A DNA stretch of 64,000 nt from Holtermannia corniformis (lineage: Eukaryota > Basidiomycota > Tremellomycetes > Holtermanniales): positions 66,606 through 130,605 of the forward strand of contig BCIJ01000003.1 of the NCBI GenBank assembly GCA_001599935.1. The letters are read 5' to 3'. The translations under genes and the position numbers were made by a program. Each line of letters starts with the position of its first letter. The first letter of the stretch is position 1. Below, piece by piece: positions 32,994 through 44,792 of this stretch. The notes beneath the pieces were generated by a model, which searched no databases, was not told the origin of the DNA, and saw only the letters and a list, made by a program, of their open reading frames with translations.

Positions 32994-35142
32994 ATGTCTT
33001 TCGAAGGCGGATTCACCACTTGGCAAAACCATGCTCACCCAAAGTGGTGGCGAGACCCTGGTCTTCGCAAGAATGTTGCGTCAATCACTCTGCTGTACTG
33101 GTGTGTCTGTGAGTAATGGCTTCATGATCGCATGGTGTATGACTTGGACTTACTCGCGGATAGTCGCGTTCGGCTACGATGGCTCACTGCTTGCCGGTTT
33201 GCAAGGCTTGAAGACATGGCAAGTATACTTCGAGTGCGTAGACCCCCTCTCGTTGGCGCAGCTGACGCCAGCAGCCACCCTGCAGGATCGACGCTCGGCC
33301 TAATCTCCGCATCATACTAGTGCGTCGCTCGTCTTCACCGCCAAGTCGCACCGACACTGATATCAATGCAGCCTGCCCAAAATCGGCATGCCGCCAATCG
33401 TCGCATGGACAAACGACCGCTACGGGCGCAAGCTCCCGATCCTGATCGGCGCCATCCTGACCTGCATCGGCGGTATCGTGTGCTGCCTTGCCAAAGATAC
33501 CAACATGTTGATTGGTGGCCGTGTCCTGCTCGGTGCTGGGTACTCGTGCGTTGCGTGCTCCTCTGTTACAGCAGGACAATACTGAGACCGAGCGCAGGTT
33601 CCACGCTATCACGGCCGCACCGCTGATCGGCGAGATTGCGCACCCCCGGATCCGCGCGATCGCAGCTTCAGGTTTCCTGGCGACGTATTACGTCGGATCC
33701 GTTGTTGCCGCTTGGCTCTGCTACGGGATGACCCAAGTCTCGTGGAGCACGTCAAAGTGCGTCTAGTCTCCTGTGACCGTGCTCGAGTTCGCTTTGCTGA
33801 CTCGCTGTCGCTCGCAGCTGGACGTGGCGGCTACCATGCTTGATCCAAGTCGCCGGTCCGTTCATCGTCATCATCGGCTGGTTCTTCCTGCCCGAGTCGC
33901 CCCGGTACTTTATGGAGATTGGCGAGGAGGCGAAAGCGATTGCGTACTATGAGAAATACCATGCCAACGGGGCTAGCATCCATGAGTGAGTGGGGTCACT
34001 TTGGGTCCGAGATGAGGTGCTGATGGGGCAGCGACGAGCTCGTCCGCAATCAGGTTGCCGAGATCCGCGAGTCGATCGTCATGTCGGGCAAGGCACGCTC
34101 GACGCCTTATACTGTCTTGCTCAAGACGCCTGGGAACCGACGCAGAGTGTTTATCTTCTTGACTGTTGGAATGGGCACGCAGCTGTCTGGGAATGGGATT
34201 GTCAGGTTTGTCTCGTCGAATATACACCGCGCAACGCACTGACCATCCGAATCAGCTTCTACTTGCCGTCCATCCTCAAATTGATCGTACGTGACACGCT
34301 CGTCGTCGAGCTCGGTCTGACATTGCAGGGGATCACCTCGCCTCCTCAAGTCGGTGCCATCAACGGTGGTTTGGCCATCATGAACCTTTTCGTCTCCATC
34401 TTTGCCGCGACCCAAGTTGAGCGCCTCGGCCGACGCAAGCTCTGGATCACTGGCGTAGCCGGCATGCTCGTCTCGCTCTCCATCGTCGCAGGCTTGTCGG
34501 GTGCGTATTCGCACAAGGTCAGTGCGGCCGTTGGGAGTGGGGTGATTGCCTTTTTGTATATCTTTTATGCGTCAGTCGGCTGCGTGGCAGGACAAGGGTT
34601 TTGCTGAGTGATTACCGATCAGCTTCTACGATATCTCGTTCACGGCCCTGCCGTACCTCTGTGAGTCGTCCTGGTCGATGTGGCCGAGCAGACTAATGGT
34701 ACGCACAGACGTGCCCGAGATCCTACCCTTTGCGATCCGGTCCAAGGGTATGGCCGTGTACAATGTCGTCCAGTGCACCTGCATCGCGTTCAACCAATAC
34801 GTCAACCCGATCGCACTCGACGCCATCGGGTGGTACTAGTCAGTCGCTGCCGTTGTCGATTCTCGTAGGCTGACAGCGGTAGCTACTTTGTCTACGTTGG
34901 AGTCCTGGCCGTCATCCTGACCATCATGATCTTCTTCTTCCCCGAGACGAGGGTCAGTCATCTCCCTGGCACCGAGTGGCGGCTGATGATGGGGATAGGG
35001 CAAGACACCGGAAGAGATTGCGTTCATCTTTGACAAGGGCATGGTTGACCCTACGCATGAGCTCGCACCAGAGCGCGTGCAGAGTACGACAGAGTATGAT
35101 GAGGACAAGAAGCAGGACGCTGGCGTCGAGCACCGCGAGTGA
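32994..35142 (+). CDS. MFS sugar porter, disaccharide/lactose-permease-like
   Basis: Proton-coupled plasma-membrane sugar transporter of the sugar porter family. It opens MSFEGGFTTWQNHAHPKWWR. Family signatures in order: VAFGYDGSLLAGLQGLKTW (helix 1), TNDRYGRKLPILIGAIL (loop 2-3 motif), MLIGGRVLLGAG, AAPLIGEIAHPRIR (after a 59-nt intron), LPESPRYFMEIGEEAKA, GMGTQLSGNGIVSFYLPSIL (helix 7), LGRRKLWITGVAGMLVSLS, YLYVPEILPFAIRSKGMAVY, and FFFPETRGKTPEEIAFIFD. All blocks join in frame through about nine small introns, so the gene looks intact. The C-terminal tail is acidic, ending AGVEHRE. The divergent GH3 beta-glucosidase points to cellobiose or another beta-glucoside as substrate (inference). 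Confidence 0.88.
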
Positions 35143-35513
35143 ACAGCGCGGTTGTAAGGGAAAGGGGCTTTGTGTAGTTTGGGTTACGTGATGGATGCCG
35201 TGCGCCTATCTCGGCGATCTGCAGGCCTACCCGGAGTCCCGTTCGCCTAATGGCGCGCCTACTTGGACATCCCTCCACTTGCTGCAGGCCATCTATCCCG
35301 TTGTCGCTTTTTGCATTTCGGATGCGGTCGCTGTTGCCCAAGCGTTCTTTCTTCCCAGCTTGTATTCTCAAACGAAGGCGCTCACGGTGAAAGAGCGACG
35401 TCACCGGCAACTAGCGGAGAATCTCCTTTGATCTGCCCGTGAACGCCGGTCGAAGGCTAAGGTGCCCAACCCGGATCACGCTCGCTCGCTCCGACTCGGA
35501 ACGGCCACCATCC
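35143..35513. other. Intergenic between sugar porter and regulator
   Basis: Holds the porter 3' end and the regulator promoter. A 78-codon open frame at 35195-35431 has no recognisable features and is not called. Confidence 0.4.
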
Positions 35514-38396
35514 ATGACGGAGCAGAAACCAAAGCGGCTCCCCAGTCAGTGGTGTTTTCTCGGTCCGTGCGATCCAATGTGCTGACGCGGGCGCCGCAGG
35601 CTGTGACGCATGCAGGCAACGCAAGATCAAATGCGAGCGCCCGGTCAACCACGGGCTGACAGCCAAGCAGCTCCTGGCCGAGAACAGGGGTAGTCTGCCA
35701 GCGTGTATTGTGAGTGCCTCGAGCAGCTCGCACGTAGAAGTGCGCAGGCACTGAATGTACCTCACAGCCCTGCGAAGAGTTGAAGATCGCCTGCACTTAC
35801 AATTACCGCCGCCAAAAGGTTGTTCCTTTCACCTCGCGAAGCTTGTGCCCGCTGACCCCTTTGCTTGCAGCGTGGGCCACCGAGCCAGTTTCTCAAGTAT
35901 GTGACCTGCTCCTCTGCTGCGTCGATGACTTAGACAATACAGGCGCATGCAGAGTGTCCCCCACTCGCCCAAGTATTCACCAACGCACCAACTATCACCG
36001 CCTGATCACAATATCGCACCCCAGCATGATTATCAGACATACTATTCGCCGTATCATTATACGGCCGAGCATCGGCCAACAATCGTGTCGAATGGCGACA
36101 CGGCAATGATGCAGAATCAACCTGCGACGTGGAATGGCACGGCTAGTCAGTATGCTGGCAAGCTAGCGGTGAGATATTGACATGTCAACAGGCATGCCTG
36201 TCACGTCACCAAACAACATGGCGAGCTCCTCGGCTATCCTGTCGATCGCTCCCCCGCGGTCATACCCGCCAGACATGACGCCAGTCAGGCTCCCACCGCG
36301 TACCCCGGCTTCCCAAAACGTCCCAGCCCGCCGACCCCAGCTGGAAGACATCATGGCCCGCAGTACGGCCATCTTCATCCTCAGCCTGTTCATCGATTAT
36401 GTGAGTTACCCTACCCAACTTGGCTCTTCAAGCCGCTGATCCGGCCCAGGTACACCCACTCGTTCCTTGCATCCATCACCCCTCGTTCCTCAAGCGCGTA
36501 GAAGCGCGAGAAGACGAAACGTCAGACTTGTTCTTCGCAATGCTCACAAGCATATTGGCGTCAACCTTGTCGCAAGTCTGTCGATCCCTCAGGCGGCCCA
36601 CGGCACACAGCTGACATACGCAGGTGCCAAAGAGCTTTGTACCGGTCGCAGCGCACGATATTGGACCACTGGCCGCGCTCTGCCATCGTGTATCGCAAGA
36701 CATGTCCATGGACGCATATGACCCCATCACACTCGATATCATCATTACGCGCTACAATGATGCCGTGTACTATCTCGTCACGAATCGGTTGGGTGCCCAC
36801 GGTCGGTCTGGGAATGGTCGTGTGTACGTCTTGCTAATGCTTGAACAGCAGCAGTGGTGGGTCAAGCGCAACAGATTGCGATTTCACTGGGTTTGCATCG
36901 AGAAGAGCGATATGTTGGGTTAGGTGTGTAACTTGGCTGAAGGTGGGTGTACGCTGACGGCACGAACAGACCCGATCGAGTCCGAGCTACGACGACGGAT
37001 GTTCAACCTGCTGTTCTGCTCTGACAAGGGCATGTAAGGTTACCATTGTCGCGCTTGTATATCTCTGACGACCTGTCAGGGCCTGCCTCCGCAACCGACC
37101 ACTCATGCTCCGATCAGAAGACTGCGACGTCGAGATGCCCAAAGAGATGTCAGTAGGATCCTATCCAACACTTCATAAGACTGACGTCGGCTCAGTGATG
37201 ACCAGTATATCACGAAAGACGGATATGAACCGCAGCCCGACGACGAGCCGTCGATCATAACGGGCTTCAAGTGAGTGTTGGGTGTGATCACGAGGGGTGA
37301 CTAGTACTGAACGTCACAATTCAGCATGTGTCGCCGCATCTTCGCGTGAGCCGTCCTCGCCCGAACCACGAGTGCAGACTAACGTTCGCAGTATCCTCGG
37401 GCAAATCATGACGCTGCAGAACGAAGCGAGGCGGATGGCGCCCATCCCGCCCGATTCAATCCTAGCGCGCCTTCGCGAAGTCTGCGTCCTGACGCGCGAC
37501 CTCCAAGATCTACTTAAAGATCTCCCTCATGCGCTTCAGCTCGCCAAGCCATTTCAATCTGCCGTCGAGTCGTGCGTGCTGTGCTATCTGCGTCTCAGCT
37601 GACTGCGACTAACGCCATCAGTCCCGCCGACGGATGGAACACACACGCGATGGAACAGCTCCAGATGTATCTCAACAGTCCCGGCGCGGCCAAGAACCTA
37701 GCCACAGACTCGTTCCGGGTCTCACAGGGGAATATATACGTCACGCATGCTTTGGCTCGCTACGTCCTGCTGTGAGTTTAGTCGTTTCCTGACGTCAATG
37801 CGGTGTGGCGCGGTGCTGACTACGGCCAGGGTGTACCGGGATGAACTGATCCTCCAAAGCGGCGAGCCGGGATCACCCGCTCGAACAGGTACGTGCCACC
37901 ACTGATCGTCGTGATTCTTCAAGCTGAGTATGCCCTCTAGCCACGGAACGCGTGCTCACGCACTCTGGTGGACCGATTGATTCGCGATGGTCGATCGTGA
38001 CCGACTTGCTTGATGCCTTGCATAAGTCAGTGCATCATGATAGATATAGAGCAATTCAGGCTGATGCGTACCCATTGCACAGTATCCCGATACAATGTGT
38101 AGGTGCAGGCTGTGCCGTGTACAATGCTTCTCACTAGGCTAACAAACGTAGCTGGCTGTCAACGGCGCATCGCTCGTCGCCAAGATTCGCTATGTCGCTG
38201 GCACCTTGTTCGACCCAGCCACCGCAATCGACATGCACGCCCGAGATGTCGCAAAGGCTTCGAACTTCCTTATGGAGTACATTAACATCCTGTCGGAGAT
38301 CGATAGGGTACGTAGTAGCCGTACTCAATGGGTGCAAAGCGCTGACGATGAAACCAGAATCTGGCGGCTCAGCATAGTCAGATTGAACCACATTGA
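35514..38396 (+). CDS. Zn2Cys6 fungal transcription factor
   Basis: Exon 1 is MTEQKPKRLPS. After an intron with donor GTCAGTGG comes the zinc cluster, CDACRQRKIKCERPV ... PACI|PCEELKIACTYNYRRQK, with six Cys in the expected order. The loop between Cys 3 and Cys 4 is longer than usual (about 23 residues). A Ser/Pro/Tyr/Gln-rich linker follows (PKYSPTHQLSPPDHN), then a fungal-specific regulatory region: STAIFILSLFIDY, LVPCIHHPSFLKRVEARE, YPIESELRRRMFNLLFCSDK, LMLRSEDCDVEMPKEI, and DSILARLREVCVLTRDLQDL. It ends after NLAAQHSQIEPH. About 13 introns. Its position suggests control of the adjacent porter/GH3 pair. The substrate signal is unknown. Confidence 0.8.
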
Positions 38397-38638
38397 GCTG
38401 GCGGAGATGGAGCTACTGATACTGGCTTGTTGTAGAACGTCCGGGACGTTGTTGTAGCTTCTCAGGGATGTATGGCACACAAAAGGAATGACGCTGCTCT
38501 ACCACTTATCGCAAACATGCTTGGCAGCGCTCATACTGGACTGATGCTGTACAGCTCTGCAAATGCATTAAGGTTGACAAGACTGCTCGACCCGCAACCG
38601 ATCAGTGGCATCGTTCTATTTGATCCGAGTGCAAAGCG

Positions 38639-40468
38639 CTACAAGATGGCCAAGCTCGCGACCACATCTTTGGCTCGCCCGACGCTGTCATTGTAAAGGT
38701 TGCGACGGACATCTTTGACGTTTGCCTGAATCTGGAGACCTTCCGGCCCGTAGCACTTTTCGAGTAGATCAGAGATTTCTTGCTTGAGATCGCTGATGTC
38801 ACCTGGGACGACGCCATTACGGCGAGCAGGGAGCTTGTGGTGATATGTGCGGACCTGGCGCTGTTCAGAGACAGTTCTCGACTTGATACAAGCACTCACA
38901 TGCAGCAGCTCATAGCCGAGGGGTACTTCCCGCGTTGACAGCCAAGCTGCGTTGACAGACTGATCGCCGACCATGATCGGCCACGCGATGATCGGCACAC
39001 CAACGACCAGACTCTCACAGATGGAATTCCATCCTGCGTGCGACACATGCCAACCGACCGCGGGGTGGCCGAGGCATCCGACCTGGTCGAACCATCCGTG
39101 CGCCGCCATGGCGAAATTGGACGCAATGATACGCTTGAGCATCTCGGATGTGATAGGTTGCTTTCCGCGCGCTGGTAGAGCTAGTAGGAACGGTTGTCCC
39201 GCACCCAGCAGGACTTCGAGTAGTGCTTCGAGGTGGTCGCGACGGAAGCTAGGGTACCATGTCGTTCTGCATCATCAGAAAGATGCCAGCAATACGCGGT
39301 TCAGTCCGCTCACCCGATGGAGATGAGCCATACTGATCGTTTCGACTTTGTGTCCAGGAAGGACTTCATTGATCCCTCTTTCATGCTTGCGCCTTCCCAA
39401 ACGCGATGGGGTGGGAGAGTCCCAACAGGATAAATCGAATGGTACTTTGCCATGGCGGCAAGAGGTTCCGGCTCCAGGCAAGGTGCCGTGGCAATGATCA
39501 TGCCGTCGCACGCGCTGGAAAACGCAATGCTCGATTGCAAAGGTGCCATGCAGCCTGTAACCATGAGCAAGAGTAGTGATGCTGGCAAGAGGCTGACCTC
39601 TTGGCAGTGGATTCAAACGACCTCCATCCCGCTCGTAGTCGTACATGGGGATGAGTCCCGGCACGTTGATCACCGTGCGATTGAGATCCATTGTGCCGTT
39701 CTTTGCAACCAAGACCTAGGATCCCGTCAGCAAACCTCCGTCCGCAATTCTGACAGACACTCACCCGATCCGTGACCTCTTGCCTGTCCAGCACCTCACC
39801 CCGCCCAGCAGCGTCGGCCATGATACCATCTACGATATCCACATAATCCGCAAGGCCCGACTCTGCAAATGGCGCAACAAGCGCATGGCGGTATGAAGCA
39901 CCCACAGAGTGAAACGCCAGCGCAGGGATGTCGCCCACAATCTCGCGAGCAGCGCGTAGGGTCTCGGGAGAGTTTACCATGTCAAGGATGATGGCTGTTG
40001 GAAGGGGCCACGGGCAGCCTGGCTGATCATAGGAGGGGAAGAAATGCGATCGGAGATGGTCGAGGAAACCGGAAGCGACTTCTTCGAAAGCGATCTTGAA
40101 GATGTTGCAGTCTTCTGGCGGCTCGCCGGCTGTGACCATGTCGGCGAGGCTAAGAATTCAGCCCTATGTCATCCGTCACAGTAGCTTTACTCACGTCACA
40201 CTCTCAACCAACACCAAGCTGAGCCGCTCCTTCAGATCCGCCGGATACCACTCGATCTCCTTTAGCATCTTGGGTGCTGAGGAGGATCAGCATCGTTCAA
40301 CATTGGACAGGCAAACTCGTGCATACCGATAAGCTCGTGCTGGACAAGCGTGACGGCCAGCTGGGGGTTCGCATCAAGCATCTGGAAACACAACGAGACG
40401 GCCGAAGTCGATGGGCCCCAGCCGGGCAGCAGAGACCATACATGGTGGTGAGTGACGTGCGCTGCCAT
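38639..40468 (-). CDS. GT1 family UDP-glycosyltransferase
   Basis: Transfers sugar from a UDP-sugar to a small lipophilic acceptor. It opens MAAHVTHHHVWSLLPGWGPS, the usual 'HxxxxPxxGHxxP' region in altered form, followed by FQMLDANPQLAVTLVQHEL. The middle includes LRSHFFPSYDQPGCPWPLPT, AIILDMVNSPETLRAAREIV and GDIPALAFHSVGASYRHALV. The donor-binding signature near the C-terminus is VSHAGWNSICESLVVGVPII then AWPIMVGDQSVNAAWL, keeping HxGWNS, E and DQ. It ends DVRRNLYNDSVGRAKDVVAS. The catalytic His in the first strand is hard to place. Only about 200 bp separate its ATG from the stop of the upstream HAD gene. Acceptor unknown; secondary metabolite or sterol glycosylation are options. Confidence 0.78.
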
Positions 40469-40674
40469 TTCGAGTTGTTCGGTCGCTTGGTCAGTGAGGT
40501 CCGCTCGGTCAGCGAATAAAAGCTGCAACACTGTTGCAGCACAAAGGACTGAAAGCGGGTTGGCTTCTGGGTAGGAGAAAGGAGTCAGCGTGCCGAGCCG
40601 GCTCGTTGTTGCCCACGATGCTGGGTCTATAGCGTGCATATGCGGATGCTTGCGATTGCGGTACGTGCTCACCA

Positions 40675-42260
40675 TCACACCGTCCCTCCCTCTCGTCGAA
40701 TGGCCCATTCAACGGCCTTTTCGACATCGTCGACGATCACGGTTGGTTCGTGGGCCGGTTTGCCCGATTGGTACACGCCTGTTCGAAGCAGGCAAGAGTT
40801 CCACCCGTGACCGTTGGCGCCGGCAATGTCTATGATGCATCAACACGGGTACATCAACCGCGAGATATACGAACCCGACTCGGGATTGTCTGCCGAATCG
40901 TTAGCTCTTGAGCGTCTGATAGTGCAAGCACGACTGACCGCCAATCATGTATACGCTGAGGTCCTTATCCCGTTTGTCACCTACGCTTTCGATGTAGTCT
41001 CTGAGCATCTGCTCGGCAAACTGATATGTCGCAGTGTGTGGCTTGCCGTATTGAGTCAAGGGCAGGTCGAGTGTAGTTGTCGCCTGTAATGTCAGCGGAT
41101 CGGCCATGTCAGTCCAGTGTGCGCGCGCACCTTGTAGACTTGCTCCACCGCCAGCCTGAAGGCCCCCATGCCGAATCGTGAGAGCGGATAGTCACTACAG
41201 GACATGAGTGTCTGACCTCACAGCGATCGGATCCACATACGACTTCCACTCCAGATCCGGGTTGCTGAACACTAGCGGCAACACCTCATCCTGTGGCAAC
41301 GCGACATCCCGTCTGTCTCGTTGAGTGCCCAACACCCCTCCTCGGGACGACATGAGCTCGCAGATCAACGTCGTGTCCCGACCCCAGTCGTGCGAGTCGT
41401 GCAGTACAAGGATGGCCTTGAACTGTGTGTCGGTGAAGTCGTGGTGCTGCAGGGAAGTTTCAGCTTCGAGTTACAAAGTAGCATTGCCGCACAGACCTTG
41501 ACGAACCCTCGCTCCTCATCTGTCAGCTCGGATCTACTCCAGAGGTTTGGTCGCCAGGCAATAATGTCTTGAGGGATGTACGCGTGCTTGAGACCATACC
41601 TTAGCTCGTCAGCTGCAAGCCGTCGATCAGCAGCCCAACCACTCACGATTCGGCAACGCGTCGACAGCTATCCTTGAACCCGCCAATCACCAATACCGGC
41701 TCATTGGCGTATTGGTGTGCATATGCTGCGATGGGCGTATGTGACTGTACGAGCTGGTTGGGGCCGATCTGAGCGAATGTCAGTCACCGTCCGTGCGGCA
41801 AGCTGAAGATAGCGAACCTCTTGTCCGAGCTCCTGCGACAAGATTGCTCTTCTCTCTGCATCTGGCACGCCTCCTCCGTTGGTGATGAGCAGATAGGGTA
41901 TCTGTCTGTGAAGTGTCAGCAAATAGCAGTCAAAGCACGGCGGAGCACTCACCGCTGATACGCATTCTTGCCGTTCAAGACCTCGAGTACACGCTTGGCT
42001 TGCGGCAACACATACTTGCCCTGCTTAAGCACTCCGTCCTAGCCAAACATCAACGTGCATCCTAATAATCCCAGATACCGACTGACAATGTCGAACGCGA
42101 ATGCGAGCTTGTCAGGGAACGCAGCAGTAGACTCTGATCCCGGTGAGTTCATGCAAGAACGCGCTGTTTCTAACCTACCATTGAGCCATCGTCTCCCTTG
42201 AGGTCGTCTCAAGCCCGCCAGGCATGCTGCTGTTCGATTCGCTGTTTGCGTTCGGAGCAT
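40675..42260 (-). CDS. HAD-superfamily IIA hydrolase, CECR5/YKR070W type
   Basis: The start MLRTQTANRTAACLAGLRRP is basic and hydroxylated like a mitochondrial presequence. HAD motif I is FAFDI|DGVLKQGKYVLPQA, giving DxD across an intron. Then come PYLLITNGGGVPDAERRAIL (motif II), PVLVIGGFKDSCRRVAESYG, GLKHAYIPQDIIAWRPN, AILVLHDSHDWGRDTTLI, FSNPDLEWKSYVDPIAFGM and TLQYGKPHTATYQFAEQML. Motif IV is YMIGDNPESDIAGANGHGWN, built from three exons, the middle one only 15 nt (40875-40889). It ends VDDVEKAVEWAIRREGGTV. The order matches the eukaryotic CECR5/HDHD5 family of mitochondrial HAD proteins, whose substrate is not established. Confidence 0.82.
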
Positions 42261-42494
42261 ATTGATGATGGTTGGTTGGTGCCCGATTGTCGATCACTCG
42301 TTGCTGTGGCTGATGACGTTCGGTGCGCAGTATGAACAAGACCACATTGTACATCACCATACACTAAGGAGACAACATGCAGAGTATGACAATGGAGCAG
42401 GCTCTAGGCTCTGGAGAGGACGTGGTGGGTCACACCCGCCTCGTGCAGTGCGACGACGCCGTCGTTGACGAGCATGGACTGGTGACAGATCTCA

Positions 42495-44694
42495 TCAGCG
42501 AGCAAAAAGGCGCAGCACCTCGGCGATACCAACACGAAGCGCGGGTTCTGTCGTTTTGCGTAGGTCCCAGACCTTCATCCAAGGCAAGCGCCCAGGTCTC
42601 CCGTAGTACTTGCCGTCAAAGTCGGCGTGGAGACGGTGGTTGGACTTGGGCCAGAGTTGACGGTTCACATCGTCGTCCCACTGCTTGACGATCCTTTCCT
42701 CGCGCATGTCGAACAGCTAACGCGCAAGGATGAGTCATCATTATAGGGAGTGACTGCCTATACGAGGCAACGCACATTGCAGTAGGGTCGCCTATCGATG
42801 TCGGCAAGGAACAAGTGCGGGCTTTCGGCCAGGGTGTGTATCTGGACGGGGGCCTGAGCGAGTTCAGCATCGGTGGGATCACGTTGGAGACACACGGCAG
42901 TCCAACGTGTAGCGACTCACCTTGTCGCCCTGAAGTGGGATCGAGAGGTCCGGTCGGGACGCATCGAGACGCCAACACACAACCTTGGTATTGCTAGCCG
43001 TGATGACATGAGGATCCTGTGAAGCGGTACACGCCATGCAGGCAAAGTCGGTAGCTGTAGCGTGGCCAAGGATGTTGAAGCATGGCGTGCTAGCAACAGT
43101 GCTGGCAACGAGGTCGATCGTCCAAAGACTGAGATCACCGGTGTCGCCGAGCGAGACAACGCCGAGCTTGCCATTCTTGAGGTTGACGGGCGCAGCGTCA
43201 ATCAGCAAACTGTGGGGACGCCACTGACTGTTCAACGAGCGGTTCTCGCTCGGTAGTCGTTCGACGATCGTCAGTTGACCTGCGCTTGAGTGTTCCTCTG
43301 GCCCTTGGATGCCAAAGGCGTAACAATTGTTGCCTAGCGATCGCAGTGGCGTTGGGGTGGCTGACCAGACGAGTCTTGAGATCAGAGGTGCCGGCGCAGG
43401 CTGCAAGGGCACTGACCTGCAGACTCGTCAGGAGCTGTCCTCTTCTTCTAACCTGTAGAACACCTACTCGGGGCCCGAGACGCAAGCACCCGTCAGCAGC
43501 CGAGCTGGAATACGATCAGTATGTAGACAGCATTGGGTCAGTCACCCACACTTCCTCGACAGCACCATGAACTGCTGATCGCCGATCGGGAGCATGCTCC
43601 GGCCTACGTCGATGGGCAACGTGCTTTTCAGGTTCAGGTTCCATCTTGCTTCGGGTTTGAGTGCCGGTGCGACCGATGAACCTAATTGACGAGAGCAAGT
43701 AGCGGGCGAGGCGGCGTTCTGAGGTTGTGTAAAGACGACTGGCGAGTCTGACCTTTCGGAAGTACCAGCGGCAATGCGGAGGAGCGAGCTCGGGCGACTG
43801 TTCGAAGAAGTGGCCGCTTGATCACTGGATTCGGCTTGTGGGAAGTATGCCTCACGGCCAGATGAGCGCAATGTTGGCAGCACTGGTGGGAGCACCGCGG
43901 TTGGCACCGCGACCATCTCTTTTGAAGTGGTTGGTGGAGGCTTAAAGGGCTTCATGACGAGGTTGTCCGTCAGTACCGAGAACAGCTCGGAAGAGTCGTC
44001 TCTGCTGTTGGTCAGCGTGAAGCTTCTAACCAGTAGGCTAACGCACACTGTCAGGTTCAGCCGACGCGCATATTTGAATGAGACATGGCGTCCTTGCACC
44101 ACACACAGGCCGCCGACGATGACATGGGCCATCAAGGGCAGTTCCGGCTCGCGCGAGATCCAGCTGATCAGAGTGGTGACAAAGCAGACGCGAGTTGATA
44201 AGCGTGAAAAGAAGTGGCGGATGTACGATCCCTCCTTGCTCATCCGGACGGTGGTAGAAGGCCGAGCGACTGTATATGGCTCAGTATAAGGTATGTGCAG
44301 GGTCGAGCAAGCGGTACCCACACTGGGTCATCATCCCATCAATACCTACGGTAGCGTAGTAATCAATGAGATCAGCAAAGCCTTCGGTATCGTCATCGGA
44401 CTGTCGGTAGATTGTGCGACTTAGAATCGCAAGAGGGCAGTACAGGTTGGCTAAAGAATCATAGTCGTTCCGATTTTCGTAGTCGTGCAACCTATTGCCG
44501 TCTCATCAACACCCCGCTACACCCCAAGTAGGGCGGACCTTTCGATCATCTTGAGGATTTTGACTTTGTCGGGCTGCTCGGGTTGAGGCGTAGCTCAGCG
44601 GATGCTCTCACGACTGGCTGTCGGCGAGGCCAGAGTCGAATGAACGTACCGTCGCCGCCCGCACCTGCTGACAACTGCCCATGTTGACTAGCAT
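42495..44694 (-). CDS. NTF2/SnoaL-like plus WD-like protein, copy A
   Basis: Unknown family, recognised by its resemblance to the gene at 46156-48533. N-terminal exon MLVNMGSCQQ (ATG 44694 or 44682) splices towards PDKVKILKMIERLHDYENRN and DYDSLANLYCPLAILSRTIY, similar to NTF2/SnoaL-like domains. Then SREPELPLMAHVIVGGLCVV and GRHVSFKYARRLNLTV close that domain. A Ser/Pro-rich linker leads to beta-propeller-like repeats (VVSLGDTGDLSLWTIDLVAS; DPHVITASNTKVVCWRLDAS) and finally WMKVWDLRKTTEPALRV, ending EVLRLFAR. No catalytic motif seen. Introns are short. Some exon borders are not resolved. Confidence 0.55.
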
Positions 44695-44792
44695 TGGGTT
44701 CACGACACTTGTTGTCGAGACGAGCTGAAAGGCTGAGGTCACTGTCGTGAGCAAGCTGTAAGCTGGCCAGAAAGCAGTCGCGTTGTCGATCA

